DNA from: Gossypium raimondii
Taxonomy: Eukaryota; Streptophyta; Magnoliopsida; Malvales; Malvaceae
Direction of reading: 5' to 3'
Length of the DNA: 64,000 bases
NCBI RefSeq assembly: GCF_025698545.1
Contig: NC_068569.1
Location: forward strand, 11,160,001 to 11,224,000
Of the stretch, positions 37,061-48,900 are shown piece after piece; within the stretch, counting starts at the first letter, position 1; each line of letters starts with the position of its first letter. The notes beneath the pieces were generated by a model. It made no database searches, was not told where the DNA came from, and was given only the letters and a program-made list of their open reading frames with translations. A program made the position numbers and the translations under genes.

Positions 37061-37373
37061 GGTTAAAATATGTCATAAGTCCCTCTACTCTTTGTAAATT
37101 TAGAATTTAATCCTTGTACTTTTATTTCTAAAAATTTTGTGCCTCTGCATTTTAGATTTTAAAATTTAGGTTCTGTTAATGTTTTTAAGATTATTTTGTT
37201 AAATTCAAGTTCAACACGATATCATTTTTTAGTTACATTACTATCAAGTGAGGTTTTTTTTTTTAGTTCACAATGCCACACCAATAATTTTGACAAATTA
37301 ATAATTGTACATAACCTTTAGTAGAGGAATTGGACTGCAAATTTAGCACTGAAACCTATGGTGTATTTTAACC
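37061..37373. mobile_element. MULE-type MITE with 9-bp TSD
   Basis: A 313-bp element with terminal inverted repeats GGTTAAAATATGTCATAAGT (left) and, reverse-complemented from the right end, GGTTAAAATACACCATAGGT. It is flanked by AAAATGAAA (37052-37060) and AACATGAAA (37374-37382), an 8-of-9 match. A 9-bp duplication is the hallmark of Mutator-like elements. No transposase. Confidence 0.7.
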
Positions 37374-37382
37374 AACATGAAA

Positions 37383-37862
37383 TTGTCTAGAAGGGAGGCA
37401 TAGAGATGTTGACACATGGATGAGGTGGTGACATGGCAATTAAGTGTAGTCTACCAATGATCAGCGGGTCAATTATTTTAATTAATTAATTAATTAATTA
37501 ATATGGGTACGGCATAAATTAGTAAGAAGCACACAATTTTGGGTTGTGCATGAGATCCACAAATCGGCATGTCAATTGTTGATTTGGGTTTACGATGTTG
37601 CTAAGTCTGATTATAATAAAATAAATGTATCATCGTCATCTCAAGTTGTCAGCCGTAAAATCGATTTGGGATTTTCATGCGTAATTCATATTATTTTGGT
37701 AAAAGAATTCATACTATTTCAGCAATTAATTTTTTTTATATTATTCGAGAAGAAAGGTCACACAAGTAACATATTTAAGTCAAGAAACAAATACTCAAAG
37801 AATTCTACTTGATACCTAAGTACTAAAGTGTAAAATATGTCTTGCTTAATTATGTTTATCAC

Positions 37863-37905
<43 letters not shown>

Positions 37906-38689
37906 CATGAATGATTAAAATGGAAAAGAAAAATAAGTGAAGTAATGAAGTAAAGAAAGTAGTGAAACAGGTTATGAAATTATGATATATGTTTTATCGA
38001 TGTGATATAGTACATTAATTTGTAAGTGTAGTAAAATGTTATGAAAATATGAAAATTTGTGAAACAATAATATATGTGAAATTCGAGTTAATAGATTGTT
38101 CATGTAGATGATATTTGAATTTGTTGGATGTAATTGACATGTTGTAGAAATATTTAAGTGCTTATGTGTTTTACTGCACTAGTGTGTCTACCACTCTAGT
38201 GCCCATATTACTAGTACTTATGTGCTCCGGGAATCTCATGTTATATTCTTGTGTATTTATCTTATTTATTCAGTATCTACTTATGGGCTAAGTACAAATG
38301 AAAAGTGAAAATGTGACAATTAATCATGTTATGTTTCTAATATTATTATTCATAATAAGACAATAATAAAATAAGAGAAATCTCGTTGTCGCATTTTTGG
38401 AAACCATGATTTGGGTAAAAAAAGATTGGATTTGAAAATCCTAACTTTTAGTTTGGGTAATAAATAAAAAATTGGATTTGAATTTGAATTTGGGTAAATC
38501 CAAGTCTAATTTCATAAGAGTTAAATTTTGAATTTTAGAATCCATTTTAAAATTTGGAATTTTTAAAATCTAAGTTGATTAAAAAAAAAAACATGAAGAC
38601 TTCTTTCACACTTTCTTCAAATCCCAAACTATAAATAATTAATTTTATTTATAATATATCATCAATGAAGCTAAAGGTTTTGTGAATTG
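37383..38689. other. AT-rich intergenic DNA with (AT)n tract
   Basis: No gene. Contains (AATT)n-like sequence at 37478-37501 and a pure (AT)n microsatellite of about 18 units at 37867-37902. Confidence 0.5.
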
Positions 38690-38945
38690 GACTAAGGGGC
38701 GAACCTATCAGACCACCAACTATCGATTCAACCGGTTCGATCAATTCAATCAGTTCGATTGAATAAATTAATAAAAATAAAAAATATATATTCTAAAAAA
38801 TCAAACTGGTTCAACCATCGATTCGACCGGTTTACGAGTCAACCAAACTGACCTCTTATTTCGGACTAATACCCCAGCCGATTCTCGATCCAATAAGTCT
38901 AACTGATCGGTTCGACTCGATTCTGAGAACAATGACGAAGGTTCG
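38690..38945. repeat. CGGTTCGA-rich dispersed repeat
   Basis: Dense in CCGGTTCGA, GGTTCGACT, ATTCGACCGG and CAACCGGTTCG motifs in both orientations. Similar motif use appears in the arms of the foldback element near 58400-58480 and 60660-60920. Likely a fragment of the same family; non-coding. Confidence 0.45.
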
Positions 38946-39094
38946 TGCATTTAATTTAATACAATATAAATATTTAAAAAAAACGTTTGTACCATAGTTC
39001 TTAGTTTCTTTCTTTTGAAATTAGTAGAAATTAAATTACTTTGATTTTTTAAAAGATTTAAATTGCTTAATATCGAAATTGAAAGAGACTAGAG

Positions 39095-39262
39095 AGGTAT
39101 CAACTAAGTCCTATCTCGGTTGGTATTGGCATTATTGTCTATGCAAGAGAACGTGTGTTTGAGCACGCTAAAACTCATTTATTCTCCTATTTAAGAGTTA
39201 GGGAGGAATTATGGATAGTTCTAGGCATAGTTTGTATGTATATAAAAGAAAAAAAAGAGACT
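39095..39262 (+). mobile_element. Possible tRNA-derived SINE
   Basis: Reads TATCTCGGTTGGTATTGGCA near the start (A-box-like) and GTGTTTGAGCACGC about 40 nt later (B-box-like). A unique body with AGAGTTAGGGAGGAATTATGG and an A-rich end AAAAGAAAAAAAAGAG follow. This fits the layout of a plant SINE. Motif matches are imperfect and no target-site duplication was established. Confidence 0.35.
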
Positions 39263-39663
39263 TGAGAGGTCATTCTATCTTAATTTAACCAACCTTATCT
39301 GTGACTTAGATAACTCGACTAAACAGGTTTGTATATATAAAATAATTCTTATTTGTTTTAATATATTTAAATTTATAAGAGAATTTTAAGCTGAAGTTAA
39401 ATTTTTAGGATATAAAATTTAGAAAGCACAATTAAATGTTTTTATTTAAAAAACTTTAAATTGAATTGTTAATTTTTTTAAGGGAACAAATATGATATTT
39501 TTCACTAACCATAAAGTTAAATAACTTAGATTAAATAGTTAATTACTTTGAGAGATTAAATTGAAATTATGCCATTTAATTAAGTCCACAAAGATGATGA
39601 TTCTTTTAACGGAAAAGGCCATGACAAAAAGGTGGTCTTTACAAATAAAAACTAACAGACTAT

Positions 39664-39802
39664 GGCTGAGTTTGGATGGGCGGTGCGTTTACCTGTGGTT
39701 AGTGTAAAAATAGTAGTGGCGGTGAAATTAAATATTGTAGCATGAGACAGAAAGTAAGCTAAACGTACCGTACCGCACCCAATCGCCCATCCAAACCCAC
39801 CC
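39664..39802. mobile_element. Tourist-like MITE, copy 1
   Basis: Ends are inverted: GTTTGGATGGGCGGTGCG at the left and CGCCCATCCAAACCCACC at the right. Length about 139 bp. Same terminal sequence as the copy at 42823-42956. A 3-bp CTA may flank it on both sides, but this is less clear than in the other copy. Confidence 0.6.
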
Positions 39803-40440
39803 TATATGGCCAGCCACAAAAGAAGAAAACATAAAGAAAATCATAAGCATCAACTTGCTCTTAGATTTCTCTCATACTACTTCAATCACTCGTTTAAACT
39901 AATATTTTTAGAACTAAAGTGATGATTGAATTAGTTAGATTATTAATTTATTAGTTGGATCAATTCAATTAATTCGATTAAAAATATTAAAATTTATAAT
40001 ACATCTGTTAAAAAGCCGATTTAATTAATTAAACCAATCTTTATCAATTTACAATTAACTGATGTGATATTATTTTTGAATTAATATTCTAATCGATTTT
40101 GCCAATTAATCTAATCCAATAAATTTTGAGATAACAATTAATCCTTGAAAACGATTTGATGCATAAGCATCATGTATGATGCTAAATCAGATTTGATGCA
40201 TCATAAAAATATTTAAAATAAATACATTTAATTGTAATCAATTCAAGCTCTCGTAACTAAATTTTCATACCTAAATATAAATCTTTTAAAATTTATAACA
40301 TTATGTTAAATATATATATTATTATAATGTAACGTAAAAAGGTTAAAAAAATGATGACGCAAATCGTGAATAGTAACTCAAGCAGGAGGCCAGGTTGAGA
40401 TGCTTTTGTCTGCATATAGTCGACTCTTTTTCTCTTGTCC
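39803..40440. other. Intergenic DNA upstream of the 136-residue gene
   Basis: No gene seen. AT-rich, and presumably contains the promoter of the following gene. Confidence 0.35.
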
Positions 40441-40441
40441 C

Positions 40442-40449
40442 ATATAAAC
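40442..40449 (+). promoter_or_regulatory. Candidate TATA box
   Basis: ATATAAAC lies 51 nt upstream of the chosen ATG at 40500, so transcription would start near 40475. This disfavours the upstream in-frame Met codons at 40395 and 40461. Confidence 0.4.
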
Positions 40450-40499
40450 AAACTCTCTCAATGTTCTTCTCTTCTCTATTTCCACAACCTTCCACCAAC

Positions 40500-40910
40500 A
40501 TGGCTGTCGATCAGAATAAAACCACCAAACCTCCCTCTCAGACCCATTTAGCCACCGCATTCCAATGCCAGGCACGGCGGAGGATTTTCTTTCTACGCCT
40601 GAGGCATCACAACAAGTTACCCACAGTTCGACTCGGTGGGAAGAAACCACGGCGAGGGCTTTCCATAGCCAGGGTTTTGAAGAAAATGAGGCTAAGGTGG
40701 CTGAAGCTGCGATATGCTTGCATGTTGAGGAAGATCAAGAAATATTACAGAGATTTGATCAAGGATATTGTTGAAGCAGGTTCAACCGTGGAGGCTTTAC
40801 AGCAAAGAATGTTTATGGAGTCCACTTTCGCTATCCCGGTTATGGGTGTTTCCTTCGCCACCGTCCCTTCCGCTACTGCCTCAGATCGTCCTCGACCCTT
40901 GTTCTTTTGA
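40500..40910 (+). CDS. Plant-specific short basic protein, function unknown
   Basis: Single-exon frame of 136 residues starting MAVDQNKTTKPPS. An in-frame extension to 40395 exists, but the TATA position favours this start. The middle is strongly basic and looks conserved by type: RLGGKKPRRGLSIARVLKKM followed by RLRWLKLRYACMLRKIKKYY, with aromatic and Leu spacing of an amphipathic helix. Then come DLIKDIVEAGSTVEALQQRM and a tail with FMESTFAIPVMGVSF ending SDRPRPLFF. I recall this architecture from short uncharacterised plant proteins. Its place between SBT1.4 and RSH fits Arabidopsis At3g14060/At1g54120, a recollection not a search. No signal peptide or catalytic motif. A C11 run follows the stop. 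Confidence 0.8.
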   Translation: MAVDQNKTTKPPSQTHLATAFQCQARRRIFFLRLRHHNKLPTVRLGGKKPRRGLSIARVLKKMRLRWLKLRYACMLRKIKKYYRDLIKDIVEAGSTVEALQQRMFMESTFAIPVMGVSFATVPSATASDRPRPLFF

Positions 40911-41342
40911 ACATTTTAGTATTTAATTTCCTCATCTACTACTTCCCCCCCCCCCTCTTTTGGGGGTTATTTTACTCTCTTTTTTCCCAACTTTCTTTCT
41001 GATCTTTCGCAGCCTCATCTCATGTTATCAAACTCTATAGAAGATAGTGACGATGATGTTTATTTTAGATAAAATAATTTCGCTTTTACGTGTTTTACTT
41101 TCCATTGCTTTTCCAGAAAATGTTACTTTTTTACTGGTAATTAATTTAATAGTAAACAAGAAGGGGTAAGAGAGTTGTTAGCTTTCCAAGGCCTGCCAAG
41201 CTATGAATGGGTTTGATAGGACTTATGAGTGCAATATACGTTAACAAGTTCATTTTATTGTTGATATATAAAAAATCGCTTTTACAGTGACTGATTAGTG
41301 AAGAAAGCTTAAAAGCAGGGCTGTTTTCACGGTGGAAACCCA
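40911..41342. other. 3' region of the 136-residue gene
   Basis: Contains an 11-C homopolymer at about 40945-40955 closely followed by GGGGG. No other gene is supported. Confidence 0.4.
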
Positions 41343-41694
41343 CGAATTCAATGCATTGGCTGTTTTGTTAGTACTGATAGGATTCTAAGGATCCTTTTGC
41401 TTTCTTTATACAACTTAAACAGTATTTGACTTGACAACTAATTCCAAGGCATGGAGAATTACTTGACAACTTATAAACATATATTCATTACGTCTACGTC
41501 AGGGGGAAAACCCATTGGTATTTAGCAATTGTTTTTTTACTTTGTTTATTAAATATATGATGCCGTCTTCTTATCGCAACCCTAATGTCTTTAATTGCAT
41601 TTAGGGTGAAAAACTGAACATCATTTGCTAAAGGAATTCAATATTAGAGCAGCAAAACTTTCACAATAACGAGTGAAAGCCGACATTCATACGA
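41343..41694. repeat. Dispersed duplicate, copy 2
   Basis: Same-orientation counterpart of 24545-24840, with an extra stretch around 41555-41600 (ATGATGCCGTCTTCTTATCG). The copies are about 16.8 kb apart. Non-coding as far as can be seen. Confidence 0.75.
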
Positions 41695-42819
41695 ATTCGT
41701 AGAGGACAATGTCGGAGGCAGCATGATGGATGGATTCCTTCCTTGAATTCTTCTTGATCAAGAAAGTGCCATGCCTTTTTATGATCATGTGCTGATATAT
41801 ATATCTTATAAATATTCATTAAACAATATATTGGTGTTGTTAACCACATGGAGTACTGACCACCATGTTGATGTTTATGATTTTGTCCAAGGAAAACAAA
41901 ATATAGAACTATCTCCAAATCAGATCCCACTGAGGATGGTTCAATGAATATAAACTCAATATATACATACAGCTAGCTAGCCTCAACATTCTGCTCAATT
42001 GCCTCATTATCTTAGCCTTGTTTCCATTATTAGTTGTCACGTGTATATTTTAGTATCTTTTCGAAATCCAGTTTAACCCCACTTTCTTTTTATAAAGAAT
42101 TAAAATTTATAATCTAAGTTTTAAATATTATAAAATCCTTAAAATATCAAAGTATGAATATTGACGGTTAATAATTCATTTGGTGATGATATGAAACCAC
42201 ACGAAGAACAATTAAGACTACTTTATATATTTTATTATATTTATTAATGTAAGCATATTGAAATAATATATTAAACCTATATTTGTGCAATACATTATAA
42301 ATTTCAAAAGAAAAATCCATGAATTTCTTATACAATCCATAAACATATACTTACTATACAAGAAGGTATTTAAAGAAAAGTAAACTACATCAATAGTTAT
42401 TTATATATAAATTTTCATTTTGGTCACTTAATTTTAAAAATAATTATTTGATAATTAATATTTTTCAAATTACTTTTTTTATCATTTGACTATTTTTTAA
42501 TTGATATAATAATAAATTTAATCTTTAATTTTATTTCTTTTTATCAATTTAGTCTTGATTCTATATAAAAATTACAAATTCCTTTTAAAATTTGAAGATT
42601 CTGATTTTTATATAGACTAACCACAAGAGTAGGTGAACCAGCCATATAAATGGAAAAAGGCAGCCGAGTCAGAATTTGCTTAGATTACTTTGTTTTGTCG
42701 GTGAATGCCCAAATATTTGTGTCACTTATATTATATGCTCTATGTGAATCTTTGCACTGCTGCTCTACGCTTTGTAGCACCGGCTTCTAATTTGGGCTAC
42801 CTCCTCCTCAACAGGAAAT
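41695..42819. other. Intergenic DNA
   Basis: No gene supported. A minus-strand frame at 41661-41930 starts at GTG and resembles nothing that I know. The rest is AT-rich. Confidence 0.4.
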
Positions 42820-42822
42820 TAA

Positions 42823-42956
42823 GGGTGGATTTGGATGGGCGATTGAGTGCGGTGCATTTAATTTACTTTTTATCTCACGCTACAGTATCTAATCTTACCG
42901 TCACCTCTGTTTCAACATTAACCGCAGATAAACACATCTCCCATCTAAACCCACCC
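42823..42956. mobile_element. Tourist-like MITE, copy 2
   Basis: A 134-bp element with ends GGGTGGATTTGGATGGGCGA and CTCCCATCTAAACCCACCC, imperfect inverted repeats. It is flanked on both sides by TAA (42820-42822 and 42957-42959), the 3-bp duplication expected for PIF/Harbinger-type elements. No transposase. Confidence 0.75.
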
Positions 42957-44037
42957 TAAGTGTTAAGCCCAGGCAACCATTGTTTTCTTATTCTCATTGT
43001 GTCATCCACAATAGTTGCTTCTGTCTCTATCTGGTGATCAAATAATAGAATTTAATCACATTATAAGCCTAACAAAGAATCTACATGATTTAGCAAATTA
43101 AATGTCGCAATACAATTTAGCAGAATATATTTTTCTGCGAACAATATTGACGTTAACGAGTTTCCTCAAGTTACAATGATGCAAAGCCAGACAAAAAATG
43201 CGAAAAAAAATCTTATTTATATTTTATGTACCGATTTAAGAATAAGTTATCGGTAACCTGTCCATAAATTGATTTCATACGAATGGTGGATAACAACCGG
43301 CCAGTCATGAAACTCATGCTTGTTCATTGTCTTATTTTCTACTGGATGCCGGCAAATTCCTGTTTTACAAAGAATTATTAGCCATCAAGAATTTAAAAGT
43401 GAACTGTAATTTCTTCTGTTCGCCGAACTTTTTGAACCAGGATGAAGAAATGATGAAAAACTTGTGCGATGCATTTGGCTAGAGGCTGAGGCTGAGGATG
43501 GGGTTGGTGGGATTGTACATTTGACCATTTACAATTCCACAGCAGAAGCCAATGAAGATTTAACATACAATTCACAAGAGTTTTAGGTATGTTTGCACTA
43601 ATTAACTAGCTTCCAAGAAAACACAAAGGAATTGCATTCAAGTAATTTCAAGAAGAAGTTTCAGAGGGAAAGTGAGAATTTGGTTACAAACCCTGAAATA
43701 GTTATTGTGGAAAATTTTACAACATCGTATATTTAGCTTATACGTGAATCGTACACAGATACATAATCTATCGTCAAACCTTATCCTTGGCCAACAATTT
43801 GGGCTAATCGATGTTTCTGGTACAGGGGATGAAGAACAAACTGCTGGAGAAAAGCCTGGATCAGGATCCTATGGCAAAAACGTGACAATAAATCTAACAA
43901 CAAACAAAAAAATGTAAACTTGTATGTTCCCTCTGATTTCCTGACTGATGAAACACTAAAAGGAAGGGAGGGAAAAGAGAACCAAAACCTTAATGTACAG
44001 TGTGATTGAAAGTATGGGTTATTTAGCCTGCGTGTAT
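42957..44037. other. Intergenic DNA and kinase 3' region
   Basis: No gene supported. The last part should be the 3' untranslated region of the minus-strand kinase. Confidence 0.4.
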
Positions 44038-45765
44038 CTAGTGCTTGGTAGAATACAAACTAGACCCTAGAGATCTATACAAGTCAGTGTCTGAGTACAT
44101 AGCTCGAGACCTTGATGGTTTAACCCGACGTCTATGCTTACGACCTTTTCGGCGCGGAATTCGGCTTTTGTCTTCCTTTTTTTCGATTTTTACCTCATCG
44201 AATTGCTTCTCGTATATTTCTTCAATTTTCTGAACAGTTGGCTCCTTGTTGTCTTGAGTTGGGGCTATGTAAACGAAGGGGCCAATTGGGATGTCTGTTA
44301 AGTGAAGGAGAGGCTGTAATCCTTTGACCACATTGCGCATGGTTGGTCTGGATTTGGGGTGGCTGCTAAGGCACTGATAAGCTAATGCAGCAGCCTTCCT
44401 AGCCCCCTCGGTTGAATACTGTCCTTCAATTCTTGGGTCCATTATTCCGTGGAGTTTATGAGGGTCCTTCAAAAGAGGCCGTGCCCATTCCACAAGGTTC
44501 TTCTCTCGACTTGGTCGGGTCTTGTCCACGGATCGTCTCCCTGTCAGCAGCTCTAGGAGTACCACTCCAAAGCTGAACACATCGCTCATGGTCGTCAAAT
44601 GCCCTGGAAAATCAGCAACCACATTAATTCATATAAACAATTATGAAATCAAGACTAATGTCAGTAGAACTGTTGAAGTACCTGTCGATACATATTCAGG
44701 GGCAGCGTAGCCTTCGGTGCCCATGACGCAAGTCGTAACATGGGTTTCTTCTTCTGCTGGACCGTCAGTTGCCAGTCCAAAATCAGAAACCTTCGCTTTG
44801 TAAGCCTGACAATGAAGCAAACCATAATCATCTCAGTTTCTCCTTTAGTCTTTAATGATTATAATCTATTAAGGGAGGGCCAAGGGGTGTATTTTTACCG
44901 AGTCTAATAAGATGTTTGAAGTTTTGAAATCCCGGTAAATGACCGGCTTCTCTTCTTCATGGAGGAAAGCTAGTCCTTTCGCAGTTCCAACAGCAATTTT
45001 CAGTCTTGTTAGCCAAGGCAATGGTGGTCCATATCCTGCATAAATGGCAAGAATTATACAATTTATCAGTTCTGAGTACAAGATTATATTGATTCCAATG
45101 TTAGAAAGCTGACTGCAAATTTTGAAAAGGGAAGAGCAAAACGAACTTTTAAATAGTTGGTTTTCCAAGCTGCCACGTTCCATGTATTCATATACCAGAA
45201 GCCTGTGCTCATCTTCATAGCAATATCCAATTAAGTTCACCAGGTGGGGATGCTTTAATTGCCCCAGGAGAATAACTTCAGCCTGTGGGGAAAAAGAAAA
45301 TTCAGAATTACTGATCATATTTTACTATCTGCAACTCAACTTACATTAGGAACAGCATTGAAATAGAAACATATAAATGCTCACCAGCCATTCTTTGTGT
45401 CCCTGTGTGCCATCCAAATCAAGGACCTTCACAGCAACAGATTGAGCCTTCAAGCCAGGCCTAAGATTGTCATCAATGAACCCCTTGTAAACAGGTCCAA
45501 ACCCACCCTCACCCAGAAAATTACTCTTGGAGAACTTGTGAGTTACCAGTTCCAGCTCCTTGAGGGTAAACACATGAAGGCTTATAAGAGAATTCGACAG
45601 ATCGTTTAGTGACAACGGAGAGCCAAAGTGGCTAATATCAGAGAGAGATAGCCTTTGGCTAGGACTTCGTTTGGAAGGATGAACTTTTTGCCCTGAGGAT
45701 GGCACCTGGGGTTTGATGCAATTGGGGAGGATATTTTTCCATGACAAGTACCTTTTGAGGATCAT
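44038..45765 (-). CDS. Receptor-like cytoplasmic kinase, RLCK VII (PBL15/RIPK-like)
   Basis: Five exons, all with GT-AG borders: 45385-45765, 45147-45282, 44899-45035, 44682-44805 and 44038-44603. They join in phase to 447 residues. RLCK VII kinases relay signals from surface receptors, for example in immunity, by phosphorylating partners at the plasma membrane. Kinase motifs in order: glycine loop [14 protein letters not shown]-binding Lys in VAVKVLD, catalytic loop YRDFKTSN (Tyr instead of His, usual for this group), DFG in VSDFGLA, activation segment [13 protein letters not shown], then [37 protein letters not shown] and HVFTLKELE are typical of the RIPK/PBL15 clade. There is no transmembrane segment or Gly2 myristoylation site; the start reads MILKRYLSW. 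The C-terminal tail is Lys/Arg-rich. Confidence 0.92.
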
Positions 45766-45824
45766 TTTTAATAGAATGGTTTCTTTTGGTGTGTGTTAGG
45801 CTTCCAGTTGAAGCTCAAAGGGTG

Positions 45825-45832
45825 TTTAAATA
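45825..45832 (-). promoter_or_regulatory. Candidate TATA box of the kinase gene
   Basis: TATTTAAA on the minus strand, 60 nt upstream of the ATG. Just beyond it (45854-45916) lies a long (AAT)n microsatellite, so promoter length may vary between accessions. Confidence 0.4.
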
Positions 45833-45852
45833 AGGCTGAGCAGGATAGGAAA

Positions 45853-45853
<1 letters not shown>

Positions 45854-45916
<63 letters not shown>
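45854..45916. repeat. (AAT)n microsatellite
   Basis: About 20 uninterrupted AAT units roughly 90-150 bp upstream of the kinase start codon. It creates a Tyr-run frame on the minus strand that is not a gene. Confidence 0.95.
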
Positions 45917-45917
<1 letters not shown>

Positions 45918-48900
45918 TAAGATATGTGCTTGGATTAAAAGATGGATGAGCAGACAGTAACCAACACCTCTTCTTTGATCCCAAAATTTCTTAGTATTCT
46001 CTCCTATATAGCTCATGGATAATGAAGTTGCATTTAAATAATGAAATCTGAAAATCAGAGTCCCAAAACTGACCAGAAAGTAGATTGACTTTGGGCCCTG
46101 CAGCCTCGAAGACTTGGCAGAAAAGAACACTATAATTTATCAGCAGAAAAGGTTTTGGGCGGGTTTCATATTATTAAAAACAGAAGCGTTATGTCATCAA
46201 TTTTTTTGCTTTGTGGCACATGCATGAATTTGAGGTTATATGCAGTTTCATAACAGGTTTCTTGGAGGGCTGTAATCTGGACAAGCTGATGATTGTGAAC
46301 AGTTAGGGTATAATCCCAATATTATAAAAAGTGCGTACTATTTGCCTATGTGGGCGCGTGGCTATTGGCTCTTCCCTGCACTTTCATGTGTCCCTTGTGT
46401 GGGTGGGAGTGTGGGGCATATAAGTCGGAACTCCACTTTTCATAAGCCAAAAAAATGAGCCATTCTTTGGGCATGCTGGGTCTGTTTTCACACTCAACCA
46501 TTTGCCCCATAATCTCTGCCATTTGGACTTTCTTATACCCAAACCACAGCTATTGAAACTGAAGTAGAAATATGAAAACAGGGTAAACATCAAAACCTGA
46601 GGGTTTTCCCAATGTTTTGATATAATTATGGTTTATATTAATTAACTGATATATCAAATGTTAGGGAAGACTCCAACATTTTCCTACAATTTGTTTATAA
46701 ATTAAACAAATACATACATACACGTCTTGATCAACCACCTAATAATTTACCTAAACACTTGGAGTATTCTAAGAAAACCGTCAACAAGCAGCCTGTAATT
46801 TTGATACAATAACTCCTATCTAATTCCAAAACATACGGCTTTAGTGGCATATTTAAACCAAGACCACAGTTCCAAAAACCAGGTTATTAGTTGGCTGTGT
46901 AATATATTATATTATAACCTCTCCTGCTTCTTGCCACCCTGAAGAACGGCAAATGCCTTGCTTTCAAGAGGGTTGAAACTTGAAACTGCGTTTACAGTGA
47001 AGCTCATCAACTTCGTTAATTCTGGCAAGTTTTCACCTTCTCCATTGTTTGTTTCTCAAATTGCTGATAATTGGTCAGGTTTTGGAAGATACTATTCAAA
47101 GTCCCCACCATTTGTTTTATTTATTTATTTTGAATACCTAGCTCATCGACTTATGGCTAATATGCATTTCAACACCGTGACTTGACAATATATAAATGGA
47201 GACCATCACCACTACCACCAGTTCCTCTATACTACCAAATATCTTGGGTGAGAAAAGTCTCCTAACTCTCTATCTTTTTCGGTGAAACATTTGGTTGAAT
47301 ATTGAATTGTTCACAACTGCAAGGATAAGAAGTATCAATCTAGCGGACCACGCTTTTGCTATTTTCACAAGGGGAGACTATGGCACTAAGGGAATGACCA
47401 TTGACTCTGCCTTTTGCCTTGTAACTTCTACCTTTTTGTTATTTCTATGTTATTAAGCAACAAATTTAAATATGGCCAACTTTGGGGGGGTGCGCGTAAC
47501 TGAGTCGTTGAAATAGATTTTGTGAGTAGCTCCTGCAAATTACAGTCCAGCAACGCAAAATTTACCAAATGTTTCTATTATTGACATCAATATATTTTAA
47601 TTGTTGGGTCTGTACTTTGTTGACTCTGAATTCATAATTTTGGTTAGGTCACTTGATGAAATCACAATATACCCAATGATACCATGACCTTTTTTTCTTT
47701 CTTTTCTTCTTTTTTACCGAAACAACGACATACAGATTTTACACAAGTTGTCAATGAGCTTAAAACCTGTACAATTGATACAAGTTATTGTCACTCAACA
47801 AGTTGTTTGCTGGCTAATGTTATAAAGCTAATTTGTTTTAATATCTCTAATTACAAGTGTACATCAAAATCAAAATTATACTAAAATAGGGCATATGCTT
47901 GGATGGAAAATTATTAATATTAAAGTTGTGTTATATCTTCTCCTTCTATCTCTTCATTAAGATTTAGTTTGGTAGAGTTGAAAGATAGGAAATCTATTTT
48001 TTCTTTCTATAGGTATACTTCGGAAGAAAATATAAGAAAAGGAAAACGGAAGATGAATTAATTTTATTTCTCTCAATTGCTTGATAAATTGAAAATGAAA
48101 GGAATAAAATAAAATATTTGAAAAATACATAATTTAAAACTTACACCTCTCACTCATTTTTTATATTTTTGTCCTTTTATCATTCACATTTAGAAGGACG
48201 GGTTTTTATGCATTAAGATGGAAAATGACCATCTCTATTATTTTATTTTTTCTAACTTTTCTTTCCTACTAAGTACACTCAAATTTTATTTTCTATCTTC
48301 TTTTTCACTCCGTTCTCCCATCCCTCCACTTTTCACCCAACTAAGCATACCCTAAAACATTTTATCACTATAAAAACCCAACAAGACGAACCTCACCATG
48401 ACTCCGTGAGAAAAGCTCGACCTTATAACCTTGCCTAAGCATGGCCACGCAATTCATAAAAGATATATCGGAAAGATTTCCTTACAACATTTGCCAATCC
48501 ATTTCATCCAACATGCATCTCGTTTAATCCTTTTAGGTTGACTCCAGCTGTGCCCTAGTTTGATATCCATAGCCCTATCACGGCACTCACGAAGTAGAGA
48601 ATTCAATGGAAGAGACCCATGCCCAACCATCTTTCCTTAATAAATAGGGTTAAATCATTATTTGGGGCTTGAATTTGACAATTTTCCTTTATAAAAAATT
48701 GAAGCCCCAATGTGGGAAGAGATGCCAAGTTCAAGCTCCAAAATGTGATTTAACTTTAATAAATACTTGTCAACATCAAGGTAAAGGGAGAAACCTCAGA
48801 GATAGAGGTGATAATGGGTAGGGTTAAGCCTAGGCATGATATCAATGTACTTTATGCTTGCCCAAGCTTGACTTAACCCGAAAAAATTGGCCTAAAATTT

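Noticed and set aside
41661-41930. Minus-strand 89-residue frame with His- and Cys-containing segments
   Set aside because: It begins with GTG rather than ATG, overlaps a dispersed repeat, and has no recognisable motif or splice context.
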